Program-made: the position numbers and the translations under genes | Notes under the pieces: model-generated | The model's database searches: none | Seen by the model: only the letters and a program-made list of their open reading frames with translations | What the model was told of the DNA's origin: nothing | Assembly (NCBI GenBank): GCA_052117325.1 | Contig: JBQKJJ010000002.1 | From: CAG-964 sp902789345 | GTDB lineage: Bacteria > Bacillota > Clostridia > Oscillospirales > Acutalibacteraceae | Strand: one strand, 5' to 3' | Length of the DNA: 64,000 bases | Shown: in pieces, positions 49,164 to 58,918 of the stretch | Layout of the letters: each line of letters opens with the position of its first letter | Position numbering within the stretch: the first letter of the stretch is position 1

Positions 49164-49192
49164 ATTTTATCACAAAATATTTTTAATATCAA
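49164..49192 (-). promoter_or_regulatory. Promoter of the rimP-nusA-infB operon
   Basis: On the minus strand TTGATA (49192-49187), 17 bases, TAAAAT (49169-49164), about 105 bases before rimP. Confidence 0.65.
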
Positions 49193-49350
49193 GTGAAAAT
49201 TTTCCAATTTAATACCAAACTGAGAATGGTTTTACAAGCATATTTTATTCAAATAGCTACATTTTAAATTTAGCGGTAACTGCTTACGGTAATTATAATA
49301 CCCTAATATCGTCAAAAACTTTGAAAAATTGTAAAAATGCTTATAAAGTC

Positions 49351-49379
49351 TTTTACAATCCTTAAAAATGTTGTATAAT
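49351..49379 (+). promoter_or_regulatory. Promoter of zapA
   Basis: TTTTAC (49351-49356), 17 bases, TATAAT (49374-49379). The start codon is 60 bases downstream. Confidence 0.5.
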
Positions 49380-49439
49380 AAATTTGTATATCTATAAGAA
49401 GTAGGTTTTCAGCAAAATATAAAACAAGGAGGTATAACT

Positions 49440-50027
49440 GTGGGTGAAGAAGAAAAGAAAAACAAGGTAAGGCTCAAAATATGCGGAAGTCAATTTTTAA
49501 TTACCGCAGACGAGAGCCAGCAATACATTCAGAAAATAGCCGGTATTGTTGACAAAAGAATAAAGCACCTGGCAGACAGCGACCCAAAGCTATCTGTACA
49601 AATGGCAACAATAGTAGCCGCACTGAACTACTGTGACCAGCTGGAAAAAGAAAAAGTTATAACAAGAGAGCTTATAAAGAAAACCGACGACTGCGAATCT
49701 ATAGCAAGAGATGCAACTATGCAGCTAAACAAGCTGCTTGTTGAAAACCAACAGCTAAAGGAAGAAAAGGCAGGACTGCACCGTGTAATAGCAGAGCTGA
49801 AAGCAGGAACATATGTTGAAGAAACTTCCAAGCCGGAAGCAAACACTGCTGTGGCCGATAATCATACAAAACCGGCACCAACAAGCACAAAGGCTGCGCC
49901 GACAAAGCTTAACAGCGTTACCGGGCAGAAAGCAAGCGGCGTGCAAGATCGACTTTTTACAAGGGACGAATTTGCCGATGTGGTTACTGACGAAGAGCTT
50001 ATGAATTTACTTAACGAAAAGAGTTAA
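49440..50027 (+). CDS. zapA: Cell division protein ZapA
   Basis: FtsZ-ring-associated protein of 195 residues. Residues 5-90 match ZapA (VRLKICGSQFLITADESQQYIQKIAGIVDKRI...). A coiled coil runs to about 120, followed by a polar Thr/Ala/Pro/Lys linker and a C-terminal acidic motif (FTRDEFADVVTDEELMNLLNE). Bacterial ZapA is usually 85-110 residues, so the C-terminal half is an extension, seen in some Clostridia. GTG start at 49440 with AGGAGG. Six bases before the U32 gene. Confidence 0.88.
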   Translation: MGEEEKKNKVRLKICGSQFLITADESQQYIQKIAGIVDKRIKHLADSDPKLSVQMATIVAALNYCDQLEKEKVITRELIKKTDDCESIARDATMQLNKLLVENQQLKEEKAGLHRVIAELKAGTYVEETSKPEANTAVADNHTKPAPTSTKAAPTKLNSVTGQKASGVQDRLFTRDEFADVVTDEELMNLLNEKS

Positions 50028-50033
50028 ATTATT

Positions 50034-52157
50034 GTGAGTACAATTAATAATAACACCAACACCCCTGCACAGCAGAATAAACATAAAATGGAAATTCTTG
50101 CACCGGCAGGCTCTGTGGAGGCTCTTGCGGCGGCCGTTCGTTCAGGCGCTGACGCTGTATATTTAGGCTCTACTAGGTTTGGAGCAAGAGCATCTGCAAA
50201 AAATTTTGACTATGAACAGCTTAAAGAGGCGGTGGAGTATTGCCACCAAAGGGGCGTTAAGCTGTATCTGACAATGAACACCCTTATAACCGACGACGAA
50301 ATGGAATCAGCCGTACAAATGGCACAGCAAGCCTACAAACTGCAAATTGACGCAATAATTGTGCAGGATGTAGGCTTTGCCTCTGTTTTGCACAAAGCTA
50401 TGCCAAAGCTCCATTTACACGGTTCAACACAAATGAGCGTACACACCCCGCAGGGTGCAAAACTGCTGTACAGCTTGGGCTTTACCAGGGTGGTGCTTTC
50501 AAGGGAAATGTCTAAGGAAGAAATTACACAGGTAGCACAGGCTTGCCCGGGTATAGAGCTAGAGGTTTTCGTACACGGTGCGCTGTGTATGTGCGTGTCG
50601 GGACAATGCTACTTTAGCGCTGTACTGGGAGGCAGAAGCGGCAACCGTGGTCAGTGCGCCCAAACCTGCAGACTTCCGTTTATGGTAGAGGGTGGCACAG
50701 GGCACGACCTTAGCCTAAAGGATATGTCAATACTACAGCATTTGCGTGAGCTAAACGCCATAGGCGTTACCTCTGCAAAAATAGAGGGACGAATGAAACG
50801 CCCGGAATATGTAGCCGCCTCTGTAAATGTTTCCAGACAGTTTTACGATACAGGCACAGCTACCGCAGAAAGCTGCAGCCGCCTGCAAAGCGTTTTTTCA
50901 CGCTCAGGCTTTACGGACGGCTACTACACTGCAAACAGAGGTGCCTCAATGTTTGGTACACGCCAAAAAGAGGATGTAATATCTGCCACAACAAAGGTGC
51001 TTAACCAAATACACAGCATCTATAAAAATGAGTACAGCCATATTCCTGTTAAAATGGAGCTAACATTACAAAAGGACAAGCCGGCGGTACTTAAAGCGGC
51101 TTTAACCGATGATAAATCTGTCTGTACAACAGTACAGGGAGAGCTGTGCCAGCAGGCTGTAAATAAGCCTTTAACCGATGAAAAGGCAAAAGAACAGCTG
51201 TACAAATCAGGCGGTACGCCATACAAAACAAACATAGTGGTCTGCAACATTGACAGCGGTGTTACACTGCCTTTGTCGTCCCTTAACAAATTAAGACGAG
51301 AAGCACTAAATCAGCTTACAAATGTAAGAATGTCAAAATACCACCGTGAAGAGCCTTTGGAAATTACACTTCACACTACAAACACACGAACACAAAAAGA
51401 AAACATTCCCCTAAGGGCAGTGTTTTCCGACTGGAACATTCCTCAGGAATTTACAAAGTGTGAACTTGTATTTGTGCCTGAAACAACACCTACGGCGGTT
51501 ATAGAACAGCTGTTGCTTCAAGGCTTTAATTTAGGCATAGAAATATCTGCCGGTATGTTTGGCAGAGAGGAACAAATTAAAAACCGTTTGCTAAAGGCAA
51601 AGGCTTTAGGTGTAAAGCATATACTTGTAAATAACCTGGGGGCTATACCTGTTTGTAAGGCGCTTGGTTTTAGCATACACGGCAGCTTTAGACTGAATGT
51701 AATGAACACAGAAAGCGTTTGCTTTTTTGAATCACTTGGCATTACCGACCTTACTGCCTCATTTGAGCTTACCCTGGCGCAAATAAAAGCGCTGGGCGGT
51801 ACTGCAAAAACAGGCGTATTAATATACGGCAGATTGCCGCTTATGCTAACCAGAAACTGTCCCGGTGTAAACTCGTCAACAAAAAGCTGTAAGGAATGTG
51901 GCGGAATGGGGTACATTACAGACCGAAAAGACATTAGCTTTCCGTACAAATGCAGCGGCGGCTGTACACAGATATTCAACAGCGTTCCACTTTATATGGG
52001 CGACCGTTTAAGAGAAGTGGAAAATGTTGACTTTTACACAATGATGTTTACCACCGAAAGCACAGAAGAAAAACTAAACGCACTAAATGCTGTTAAAAAT
52101 AAAAGTAAAATAGACGGCGGACACACTCGAGGCCTATATTACAAGGGCGTTTTATAA
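50034..52157 (+). CDS. U32 family protein (RlhA/TrhP-type RNA hydroxylation factor)
   Basis: Protein of 707 residues. The N-terminal U32 domain has the family start KMEILAPAGSVEALAAAVRSGADAVYLG and an iron-sulfur cysteine cluster in CVSGQCYFSAVLGGRSGNRGQCAQTCRLPF near residues 185-215. A C-terminal DUF3656-like region and a Cys pair region (CPGVNSSTKSCKECGG near 610) follow. Although named peptidases, U32 members such as RlhA and TrhP act in prephenate-dependent hydroxylation of 23S rRNA or tRNA. The length and C-terminal domain are closest to the RlhA type; the exact target is not shown here. GTG start; ribosome site weak, probably coupled to zapA. Confidence 0.85.
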   Translation: MSTINNNTNTPAQQNKHKMEILAPAGSVEALAAAVRSGADAVYLGSTRFGARASAKNFDYEQLKEAVEYCHQRGVKLYLTMNTLITDDEMESAVQMAQQAYKLQIDAIIVQDVGFASVLHKAMPKLHLHGSTQMSVHTPQGAKLLYSLGFTRVVLSREMSKEEITQVAQACPGIELEVFVHGALCMCVSGQCYFSAVLGGRSGNRGQCAQTCRLPFMVEGGTGHDLSLKDMSILQHLRELNAIGVTSAKIEGRMKRPEYVAASVNVSRQFYDTGTATAESCSRLQSVFSRSGFTDGYYTANRGASMFGTRQKEDVISATTKVLNQIHSIYKNEYSHIPVKMELTLQKDKPAVLKAALTDDKSVCTTVQGELCQQAVNKPLTDEKAKEQLYKSGGTPYKTNIVVCNIDSGVTLPLSSLNKLRREALNQLTNVRMSKYHREEPLEITLHTTNTRTQKENIPLRAVFSDWNIPQEFTKCELVFVPETTPTAVIEQLLLQGFNLGIEISAGMFGREEQIKNRLLKAKALGVKHILVNNLGAIPVCKALGFSIHGSFRLNVMNTESVCFFESLGITDLTASFELTLAQIKALGGTAKTGVLIYGRLPLMLTRNCPGVNSSTKSCKECGGMGYITDRKDISFPYKCSGGCTQIFNSVPLYMGDRLREVENVDFYTMMFTTESTEEKLNALNAVKNKSKIDGGHTRGLYYKGVL

Positions 52158-52217
52158 TACAAACGGACATACAACCCTTGTAAACCAAATGGTGCTCCGC
52201 CACAAAGAGGTAAATTA

Positions 52218-52655
52218 ATGGATATAAAAATACAAAAGCTGAAAGAGAACGCAATTATCCCTACAAGAGCTACCGACGGCTCGGCAGGAATGGACCTGCA
52301 CGCCTGCATAGACAGCCCTGTTACTATAGAAGCAGGTCAGCGTGTGACTGTTCCTACAGGCATAGCAGTTGCCTTGCCGAGTAACCAATACGGTCTGTTT
52401 ATATTTGCCAGAAGCGGCTTGGGAATAAAATATGGCATAGCACTTTCAAACGGTGTGGGAGTTGTTGACAGCGACTACCGTGGTGAAATATGTGTAGGTC
52501 TGCAAAATTCAAGCGATAAAAGCTACACCATAGCGCCAAACGACAGAATTGCACAAATGGTGGTAATTCCTGTATGCATGCCGAATATAACAGAGGTTAC
52601 AGCTTTGGACGATACTGCACGCAGTACAGGCGGTTTCGGCTCAACAGGCAAGTAA
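52218..52655 (+). CDS. dut: Deoxyuridine 5'-triphosphate nucleotidohydrolase
   Basis: Trimeric dUTPase of 145 residues with all five motifs: GSAGMDLHA (22-30), ARSGLG (near 66), GVGVVDSDYRGEI (near 80), DRIAQMVV (near 110) and RSTGGFGSTGK at the C-terminus. GAGG precedes the ATG. Confidence 0.97.
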   Translation: MDIKIQKLKENAIIPTRATDGSAGMDLHACIDSPVTIEAGQRVTVPTGIAVALPSNQYGLFIFARSGLGIKYGIALSNGVGVVDSDYRGEICVGLQNSSDKSYTIAPNDRIAQMVVIPVCMPNITEVTALDDTARSTGGFGSTGK

Positions 52656-52966
52656 CTTTTCTGACTTCTATACAGAATGCTTTTAACACAAAGCTTCATT
52701 ATTTAGCAATATAAAAACACAGTTATAAAAAAACACAAAAGTCACCCTTAGCTAATGATATGCATCTGTCTGCTTAACAGGTTATACCAAAATATGGGTG
52801 ACTTTTTTTAATTTATACTTGTAAATAAGAATATATTTTTGTACAATTAATGTTAGATAATGCCATTAAAAGCAAAGATTTTTTAACCGAATAGATAAAA
52901 AATCGGCAATGCATTTTAATGGTGTATAGAATGAAATCAACAAAAAACAGTATTGAGGTGTTCATT
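52656..52966 (+). other. Gap dut-YdcF with terminator
   Basis: AAAAGTCACCC (52737-52747) pairs with GGGTGACTTTT (52796-52806) and ends in T7, a terminator for the zapA-dut genes. The remainder is A/T-rich; no promoter stands out. Confidence 0.65.
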
Positions 52967-53785
52967 ATGAATCAAGAACAGCCTGTTAAAAACAACAGCA
53001 AATATTCTGTAGGTTTTAATATATTTAGAACAATAATGGCAGTATTGGGCTGTGGAATGTTTGTGTGGTTTTTGCTGCCGTTTATTACTTTTGGCATTTT
53101 AAACCCATACAACCTGTTTGGTATGACTGTAAGCATACTTGTTGCGGTTTATTTTGTCTTTAAGCCTGTGTTTAAAAAAATACGGGACAAATTTTATCAA
53201 AAAACATTTAGTAAAATTTTATGGAAGCTGGGCAGATTTTTAATTTATGCTTTCTTTTTGTACGGACTTGTAATAAGCACTGTTATGATAATCTGTGCAA
53301 GCATTGCGCCAAGTCAAAATGCCTCTGCAATTATACTGGGTGCACAGGTAATAGGCGACAGACCAAGCATTATGCTAAACGACCGCATTACAGCCGGAAA
53401 AAATTATTTAGATGAAAACCCCGGTGCCATATGCGTTGCTACCGGAGGACTGGGCAACTCTGCAAACATTACAGAAGCTCAGTGTATGTACAATGTACTT
53501 ACAGAAAGCGGCATAGACAAAAACCGCATTTTCCTTGAGGAGTCTGCCACAAACACACAGGAAAATTTAATGTATTCCTACGACATAATAAAAAAGCAAG
53601 GTGCAAACACAGACATTGCTATTGTTTCTGACGGATTTCATCAGGCAAGGGCGTTGCTTATAGCACGAAAGCTGGGTATAGACAGCAAAATTGGTGCTGT
53701 AAACGCCAACACCAATTTAATATTTTTACCAACCTTTTGGGTAAGGGAATGGTTTGGCCTGCCGTATGACGCTCTGTTTAGGTAA
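52967..53785 (+). CDS. YdcF/SanA-type DUF218 membrane protein
   Basis: Protein of 272 residues with three N-terminal membrane helices (about 15-35, 40-62, 88-112) and a C-terminal DUF218 domain: AIILGAQVIGDRPSIMLNDRI near 122, CVATGGLG near 152, EESATNTQENL near 188 and IVSDGFHQARA near 216. Members (SanA, YdcF, ElyC) affect envelope integrity. The ATG at 52967 has GAGGTG; the longer reading from 52919 lacks one. It ends 10 bases from the convergent spoIIE gene, with no terminator between. Confidence 0.88.
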   Translation: MNQEQPVKNNSKYSVGFNIFRTIMAVLGCGMFVWFLLPFITFGILNPYNLFGMTVSILVAVYFVFKPVFKKIRDKFYQKTFSKILWKLGRFLIYAFFLYGLVISTVMIICASIAPSQNASAIILGAQVIGDRPSIMLNDRITAGKNYLDENPGAICVATGGLGNSANITEAQCMYNVLTESGIDKNRIFLEESATNTQENLMYSYDIIKKQGANTDIAIVSDGFHQARALLIARKLGIDSKIGAVNANTNLIFLPTFWVREWFGLPYDALFR

Positions 53786-53795
53786 ACAGTTTCCG

Positions 53796-56132
53796 TTAAT
53801 CCTTAATATTACTCATAAAATTCATAGCTATCGCCGTAACGTCATCATCGTAGTTGTCGTTACGGTTTTCTTTTGCCTCTGTAATAATTACCTGTGCCAT
53901 TTCCTGTGCACTTCCGCTTTTCCAGTGCTTGATAATATCCATTATCCAGCTGTCCCCTGACACAACGGCACCGTCAGATACCATTAGCACCCAGTCGTCA
54001 TTTCCCAGCCTTAGGGTTCTGTGCTCCAGCTTAACATCGGTTAAAATTCCCACAGGCAATGATGAAAAATCTACCCTTTGTACAACACCGTCCTTCTTTA
54101 TATATGTTGCCGCCGCACCGGCTTTCATAAGGTCCGCCATACCGGTAAACAGGTCTATACATATAATATCCAGGGTAGCAAGGGACTCGTCGCCGGACTT
54201 TACCATTAAGGCGGAATTAACCACTTGCAGTGCACAGTCAAAGCCCAAGCCTGCTTTTATAAGCTTTGTCATTATTCCCTCAGCCATACTGCCGTCTACT
54301 GCCGCTCTGCCTCCTGTACCCATACCGTCACTGATAAGCGCCACCATTCTGCCTAAGCCGTCAGTAAAGTAACTGTAGCAGTCGCCGCATAATCTGCCTC
54401 TGCCGCTAATGTGCTGTGCACTGCCTATTTGCACATCATATAAAGCACGCTCGCTCATTTGTATGCGACACCTGTTAGGCACCATACTTATGCAGGGAGT
54501 ATCCATATATCTGCCGCAGGCCTTTGAAATTTCTTTAACCAGCTGTGCTTTTTTAATAAGCCCCTTGTCGGTGTCCTGCACCTCCATTTCAACAGTCATA
54601 CGGTTCATTCGGTCTGTTCTGCAGCTAACCTCCATAGGTGTAAAGCCCTGCATTTTCAGCACTGTGCTAACCCTTTCGGAAGCAGCTGTGTCAAACTGAC
54701 TGTAGTTTTCAAACTCATCTGCCATATCCTGCAAAATTTCTCCCAAACCGGAAAACTGCCCTGCCACCACAGAGCGTATTTCGCCTACTCTGCGTTCCGC
54801 CGACAAGTACGACATATATGAATCGTAGTTTTTATTTATAACCTCCACCAGTTCAGGCACCTTACAGCATTTTTTACTGTAGCACTCCCCAAAGTCCTTT
54901 GCTGTTAAACTGCCCTTTTTCAAAATAACAGGCGTCATTTTTTCAAAATCGACTCGGCTTTTTTCTTTATCCCTTTCCCAACAGTAGGACCTTAAACCAC
55001 AGCCGCAGCATACTCTTTCCACCGACTTTGCAAACACATTACTTATGTTATATGAGTAAAGCTCTTTCATTTTGTCAGCCACACTGTCTACCGACTGGGA
55101 AACATTTTTAAGTGCCTTTGAAGCGTAGCTAAGACGCATAATAACATTTTTGCGCAAACCCTCGGAACGGGTTTTATCTGCCGACGGTGTAAAAATTTGT
55201 GCCACTATATTGCCTAAATCCTTTGGCAACAGCATAAAAATAACACCGGCTATAACACTCTCGTAGGTTGACGCAATTATCATCGTAACATCTTGAGATT
55301 GAAAGGACATTATAAGATTACACACCAGAAACACCAAAGCAGTACCAACCCTGCCTACCGATGAAAAAAGTCCTGCCATAATTCCGCCAAAGGCGTAACT
55401 TCCCGCCAAAAAAGTAAGGTTATTGTCAGCCATACTAAATATTACGCCTGTAGCCACGCCCGATATACAGCCACCGCTTACAGCGCCGTATCTGGAACAA
55501 AGCATTATTACAATGATGGCGCAAATTCTTCCAAGCGAAACTCCGCCAAAGCCTATTGACGACAATGCAAGCAGTAAAATACATCCGCTCATAACCAAGC
55601 AGGCAAGCTCCTGTTGGTTAAGGGAGGTTATTCCACGGGTGCTTTTAAGAATATTAATGGTCTTAAAATAAAAATACGCTCCCACGGCCGCCAAAAGGGC
55701 CTCTATAACTGCCATAATAATTAGGTTAATTTGATAATTACCCACAGCCGCCAGTACAATACCTGTGGCCAGCATAGGCAGGCTTGATGTTAGTACAGGG
55801 TACCATATGTTTTTGTTAAGCTTTTTCAAGTCGCTTAATGTCCATCTGACAGCCCCCACAGCAAGCACTGTAGCTATGTACCTAAAGCTGCTGCCGGGGG
55901 TAATAATTAAATACCCTGCAACCGAGCCTATGGTAGTGGCAATAAGCCTCTTAAAAGGCACCGCCGCCGCCAAAGACGCACCAAATGGTGAATATGAGCC
56001 AAACACAGCCCCTCCCGAAAGCATAAAGCCTGCCACAAAATACACAAGCTGTGACAAAATTGCCTTTGTTATTTTAGATGAAAACGCCCCTGTTATTCCC
56101 TTTTTTTCTTTTGCTGCCACCGGTTCTTTCAA
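53796..56132 (-). CDS. spoIIE: Stage II sporulation protein E (SpoIIE phosphatase)
   Basis: Membrane PP2C phosphatase of 778 residues that dephosphorylates SpoIIAA and so activates sigma-F in the forespore. About ten N-terminal helices (30-310), a central regulatory/FtsZ-binding region with a cysteine cluster (CCGCGLRSYCW near 375), and a C-terminal PP2C domain with metal-binding Asp residues in ISDGMGTGG near 600 and MVSDGAV near 715. TTG start at 56132, eight bases after GGAGGG. A minus-strand TATAAT lies near 56175-56180; no clear Spo0A box (TGTCGAA) is present, only TGTCGCT. It shows the organism has the sigma-F pathway. Confidence 0.95.
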   Translation of the reverse strand: MKEPVAAKEKKGITGAFSSKITKAILSQLVYFVAGFMLSGGAVFGSYSPFGASLAAAVPFKRLIATTIGSVAGYLIITPGSSFRYIATVLAVGAVRWTLSDLKKLNKNIWYPVLTSSLPMLATGIVLAAVGNYQINLIIMAVIEALLAAVGAYFYFKTINILKSTRGITSLNQQELACLVMSGCILLLALSSIGFGGVSLGRICAIIVIMLCSRYGAVSGGCISGVATGVIFSMADNNLTFLAGSYAFGGIMAGLFSSVGRVGTALVFLVCNLIMSFQSQDVTMIIASTYESVIAGVIFMLLPKDLGNIVAQIFTPSADKTRSEGLRKNVIMRLSYASKALKNVSQSVDSVADKMKELYSYNISNVFAKSVERVCCGCGLRSYCWERDKEKSRVDFEKMTPVILKKGSLTAKDFGECYSKKCCKVPELVEVINKNYDSYMSYLSAERRVGEIRSVVAGQFSGLGEILQDMADEFENYSQFDTAASERVSTVLKMQGFTPMEVSCRTDRMNRMTVEMEVQDTDKGLIKKAQLVKEISKACGRYMDTPCISMVPNRCRIQMSERALYDVQIGSAQHISGRGRLCGDCYSYFTDGLGRMVALISDGMGTGGRAAVDGSMAEGIMTKLIKAGLGFDCALQVVNSALMVKSGDESLATLDIICIDLFTGMADLMKAGAAATYIKKDGVVQRVDFSSLPVGILTDVKLEHRTLRLGNDDWVLMVSDGAVVSGDSWIMDIIKHWKSGSAQEMAQVIITEAKENRNDNYDDDVTAIAMNFMSNIKD

Positions 56133-56588
56133 TTTTATTACCCTCCAATTTCCTCTTGTTTGTATAAAAATTATATAGCCTGTCCTAAAAATTTTATGTC
56201 GCTATAGGGGAATAAAAATTGAAATGTTATGTTGCATTTTGGCATAAGTATACCTAAACTATTTTTGCTCATTTTACAACAATTTTCTAACCAAAGGTAA
56301 AAAGACAAACATCTTAACCTAGCGCACAAAACTAAGCTGCTCAACCCCACACAAAAACCAACGCCCCAACCAAGGGTACAAAAGCAGGTGGTCTAACAAA
56401 GAGTACAAGAGCAATCACCTTAGCCCATATACGCCGAGTCTATTTTTTAACCAACATTAAAATCCGTAAGGCTTCTAACCCTTTCAAAATATGTCCCCGT
56501 TATTTTCCTAAAAAGCGGCATTTAAACCTAGTCATAAAGAATGTTTATTATTCGCAAAATCAGTCAAATAAATTTTTTAAAAAAATTG
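56133..56588. other. Gene-free stretch upstream of spoIIE
   Basis: Holds the spoIIE promoter region near 56160-56200. From about 56280 to 56440 the plus strand is rich in A and C (ACAAAA, CAACC words) with no open frame, hairpin or RNA I recognise. Confidence 0.5.
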
Positions 56589-56617
56589 TTGACAAAACAT
56601 ATACCATACGATATAAT
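56589..56617 (+). promoter_or_regulatory. Promoter of tRNA-Pro
   Basis: TTGACA (56589-56594), 17 bases, TATAAT (56612-56617), both perfect, 40 bases before the tRNA. Confidence 0.85.
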
Positions 56618-56657
56618 ATAGAAGTCGTCGAGAGACGGACAAACAAATTTAACACTT

Positions 56658-56734
56658 CGAGGTGTAACTCAGTTTGGTAGAGTGCTTGGTTTGGGACCAA
56701 GATGCCGCAGGTTCAAGTCCTGTCACCTCGACCA
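56658..56734 (+). tRNA. tRNA-Pro (anticodon TGG)
   Basis: Acceptor CGAGGTG pairs with CACCTCG; the anticodon arm CTTGG-TTTGGGA-CCAAG gives TGG; GTTCAAGTC is the T loop. CCA is encoded. It is the only tRNA in its transcript; the HIT gene follows 133 bases later. Confidence 0.96.
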
Positions 56735-56867
56735 TAAAGCCATTGTAGTTTTTAACTGCGATGGCTTTTGTTTTTGTTTAGTGTTATTACAGTTTTATTT
56801 TAAAATAATTTTGAAAAGGACAAATAACAGCTTATTTATAAAGTTTATTAAAAGGAGAAATATTTAG

Positions 56868-57275
56868 ATGGATAATTGTATTTTCTGTAACATTGTAAAC
56901 AATAAAATTCCCTCTATGAAAGTTTATGAAGATACCCATACACTTGCTATAATGGATCTTGCCAAAGATGTTGACGGACATATTTTGGTTATTCCTAAAA
57001 AGCACATCACCAATATATTTGATTGTGACCACAAAACCCTGCAATATGTTATGCACACGGTAAAGGTTGTTTCGGAACATTTGACCAATAACTGCGGCTA
57101 TGACGGAGTTAATTTTTTAAATGCAAGCGGCACTGCTGCCGGACAATCTGTTCTACACTTTCATATACATATTATTCCAAGAAAATCGGGTGATGCAATA
57201 GACGCCTGGCCTCAGCTTCCGGGAGCTAAGCTGCCCGTTGAGGAGGTTTTCGGTGAAATAACTCAAAATCGGTAA
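56868..57275 (+). CDS. HIT family nucleotide hydrolase
   Basis: Protein of 135 residues with the histidine triad HFHIHIIPR near residues 97-105 and an N-terminal zinc-type pair CIFC (4-7). Hint-type members hydrolyse AMP-lysine, AMP-amidates or diadenosine polyphosphates. AAAGGAG precedes the ATG. Possibly co-transcribed with the tRNA-Pro gene, since no terminator is visible between them. Confidence 0.94.
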   Translation: MDNCIFCNIVNNKIPSMKVYEDTHTLAIMDLAKDVDGHILVIPKKHITNIFDCDHKTLQYVMHTVKVVSEHLTNNCGYDGVNFLNASGTAAGQSVLHFHIHIIPRKSGDAIDAWPQLPGAKLPVEEVFGEITQNR

Positions 57276-57305
57276 TATAACTCAAAAATAAGAAACTCCG
57301 AGAAC

Positions 57306-58214
57306 TTAACCTTTCTTTGTGTTGTGAATCCATAAACATACCACAATAACGGCGGCTATAACAAATGCAATTCCGCCGATTATGCCTGTCGGAACAGGCC
57401 CGATAAAGGGGTTGGCACTTCCTTTGTGAAAAATCAAAGAAACACTTGAAAATCCATTAATGCTACCATGAGCTAAGGCAGCAGGCCATACGCTTTTAGA
57501 GCAAACTGTAAAATAGCTTAAAATTGCACCTATAAATATACAAAACAAACACATTGCCAATATACCTAAAAAAGGATAGCCAAAATAGTCCAATCCGTAA
57601 TTGTGACCCATAACAGTCAGTGGTGCATGCCATAAACCCCAAACGACACCATTAATTAACAGCATAGGAATTAATGGTAGTTTCGCCTGCATTTTAGGTA
57701 ACAAATATGCTCTCCAGCCCCATTCTTCCCCGAAGCAAACAAAAGCATTAATAGCCGGCGAGAATATAGAAATAACAATTTGTATTACTAATTGCATATG
57801 TATCATTTCATCCGTAGACAAATCTTCCATACCCATCTCGTTATATAATTGTTTAGTACTGTTAATCATATCAGCCATCGAGAGATCAAATGTTGTTGGA
57901 AAAATCAAAAAGTATATTACCGCACCAATAACAGTCAATACCATTGGAAGAAACCAGGCAATTAGGTAAAGTTTTATATTACCTTTAAAATTTGCCTTAA
58001 TATAACTATTTTTAAAACCCTCTTTAGTTATAAGTCTTGTAATAATAACGGCTAACGCAGGAAAAAACATTACAACTGATAAGACAGTTGATATATATGG
58101 TGACTGAAACTTAGTCAGAGGCGAAATTAACAGTATTTCAAATAAATATGTAAACAGAAATGTAATACCGATAAATATTAAAATTCTTATAGTTTCAATA
58201 TGTTTATTAATCAT
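57306..58214 (-). CDS. CPBP family intramembrane glutamic protease
   Basis: Polytopic protein of 302 residues with about eight helices. The abortive-infection/CAAX motifs are visible: FGEEWGWRAYL near residue 160 (EE-x3-R), GLWHAP near 193 and a late His/Asn pair near AALAHGSINGF. CPBP proteins are often immunity or modification factors for bacteriocins. It follows the SdpI homologue by 16 bases, so the three-gene unit sdpR-sdpI-CPBP is probably an immunity operon; no toxin gene is adjacent. Confidence 0.9.
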   Translation of the reverse strand: MINKHIETIRILIFIGITFLFTYLFEILLISPLTKFQSPYISTVLSVVMFFPALAVIITRLITKEGFKNSYIKANFKGNIKLYLIAWFLPMVLTVIGAVIYFLIFPTTFDLSMADMINSTKQLYNEMGMEDLSTDEMIHMQLVIQIVISIFSPAINAFVCFGEEWGWRAYLLPKMQAKLPLIPMLLINGVVWGLWHAPLTVMGHNYGLDYFGYPFLGILAMCLFCIFIGAILSYFTVCSKSVWPAALAHGSINGFSSVSLIFHKGSANPFIGPVPTGIIGGIAFVIAAVIVVCLWIHNTKKG

Positions 58215-58230
58215 AATCTAACCTCCAAAA

Positions 58231-58905
58231 TCACCTTGATGTTCTTGTAACTGATATATAAGAATAAATATGAGAGGCAACTACCAAGACTACTAAAATT
58301 ATAATCATAATTAATGTTGAGAGAATTCCCCCTATAATTAACGATTCAATTATAGATAAAATTCCCGTAACTACAAAGGCAATACCTGCATTTCTGTTAG
58401 CAACATACCAGTTTTTATCACTTTTTCTAGTCCATGATGTTCGCACCCCTACAACTCCGTTGTATTTTGTTTTCGGTAAAAAGTTACCTGTACAAATAAG
58501 GACGACACTAAAAATACAATTTACAACCGGGAAAAGAGTATCCATATTAAGTGACGAATTTTGGGATAACATAAAGGATGTAATTATAATAATACATTGG
58601 AGTAGACCAAGTGCAGATGTTATTATTGTTGCAATTATGTATAGAACATTTATATTGCTTTTTACTTTTTCAATATCATCAGTATTTGAAATTGAATAAA
58701 ATTTAATATATATTATCCAAAATAAATAAAACGCAATTATTATACCGGGGAAAATAAGGTTTTCATATTTAGAACCCCAACGGTCAACATCGCCGTTAAT
58801 GTTATAGTGTACCGGTACAATATCATTCATAAAAAATAGAGATATTACAGTAATTACAGCCGGTGCAAAAGAAATAATAAATAATATTCTATTTTTTAAT
58901 TTCAT
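58231..58905 (-). CDS. sdpI: SdpI family immunity protein
   Basis: Membrane protein of 224 residues: an N-terminal DUF1648 segment (PVHYNINGDVDRWGSK near residues 31-46), followed by an SdpI domain with YNGVVGVRTSWTRKSDKNWYVANRNAG near 150-176. In Bacillus, SdpI gives immunity to the killing peptide SDP and sequesters the repressor SdpR. It follows an SdpR-like gene by 13 bases. GGGGAGG precedes the ATG. Confidence 0.9.
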   Translation of the reverse strand: MKLKNRILFIISFAPAVITVISLFFMNDIVPVHYNINGDVDRWGSKYENLIFPGIIIAFYLFWIIYIKFYSISNTDDIEKVKSNINVLYIIATIITSALGLLQCIIIITSFMLSQNSSLNMDTLFPVVNCIFSVVLICTGNFLPKTKYNGVVGVRTSWTRKSDKNWYVANRNAGIAFVVTGILSIIESLIIGGILSTLIMIIILVVLVVASHIYSYISVTRTSR

Positions 58906-58918
58906 TAATATACCTCCC

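Noticed and set aside
53786..53795. Missing terminator between convergent YdcF and spoIIE genes
   Set aside because: Only 10 bases separate the stops. Read-through antisense is possible but nothing in the sequence shows a function.
56280..56440. A/C-rich stretch as a possible RNA gene or decayed protein gene
   Set aside because: No stable hairpins, no open frame above about 25 codons with sense, and no promoter.
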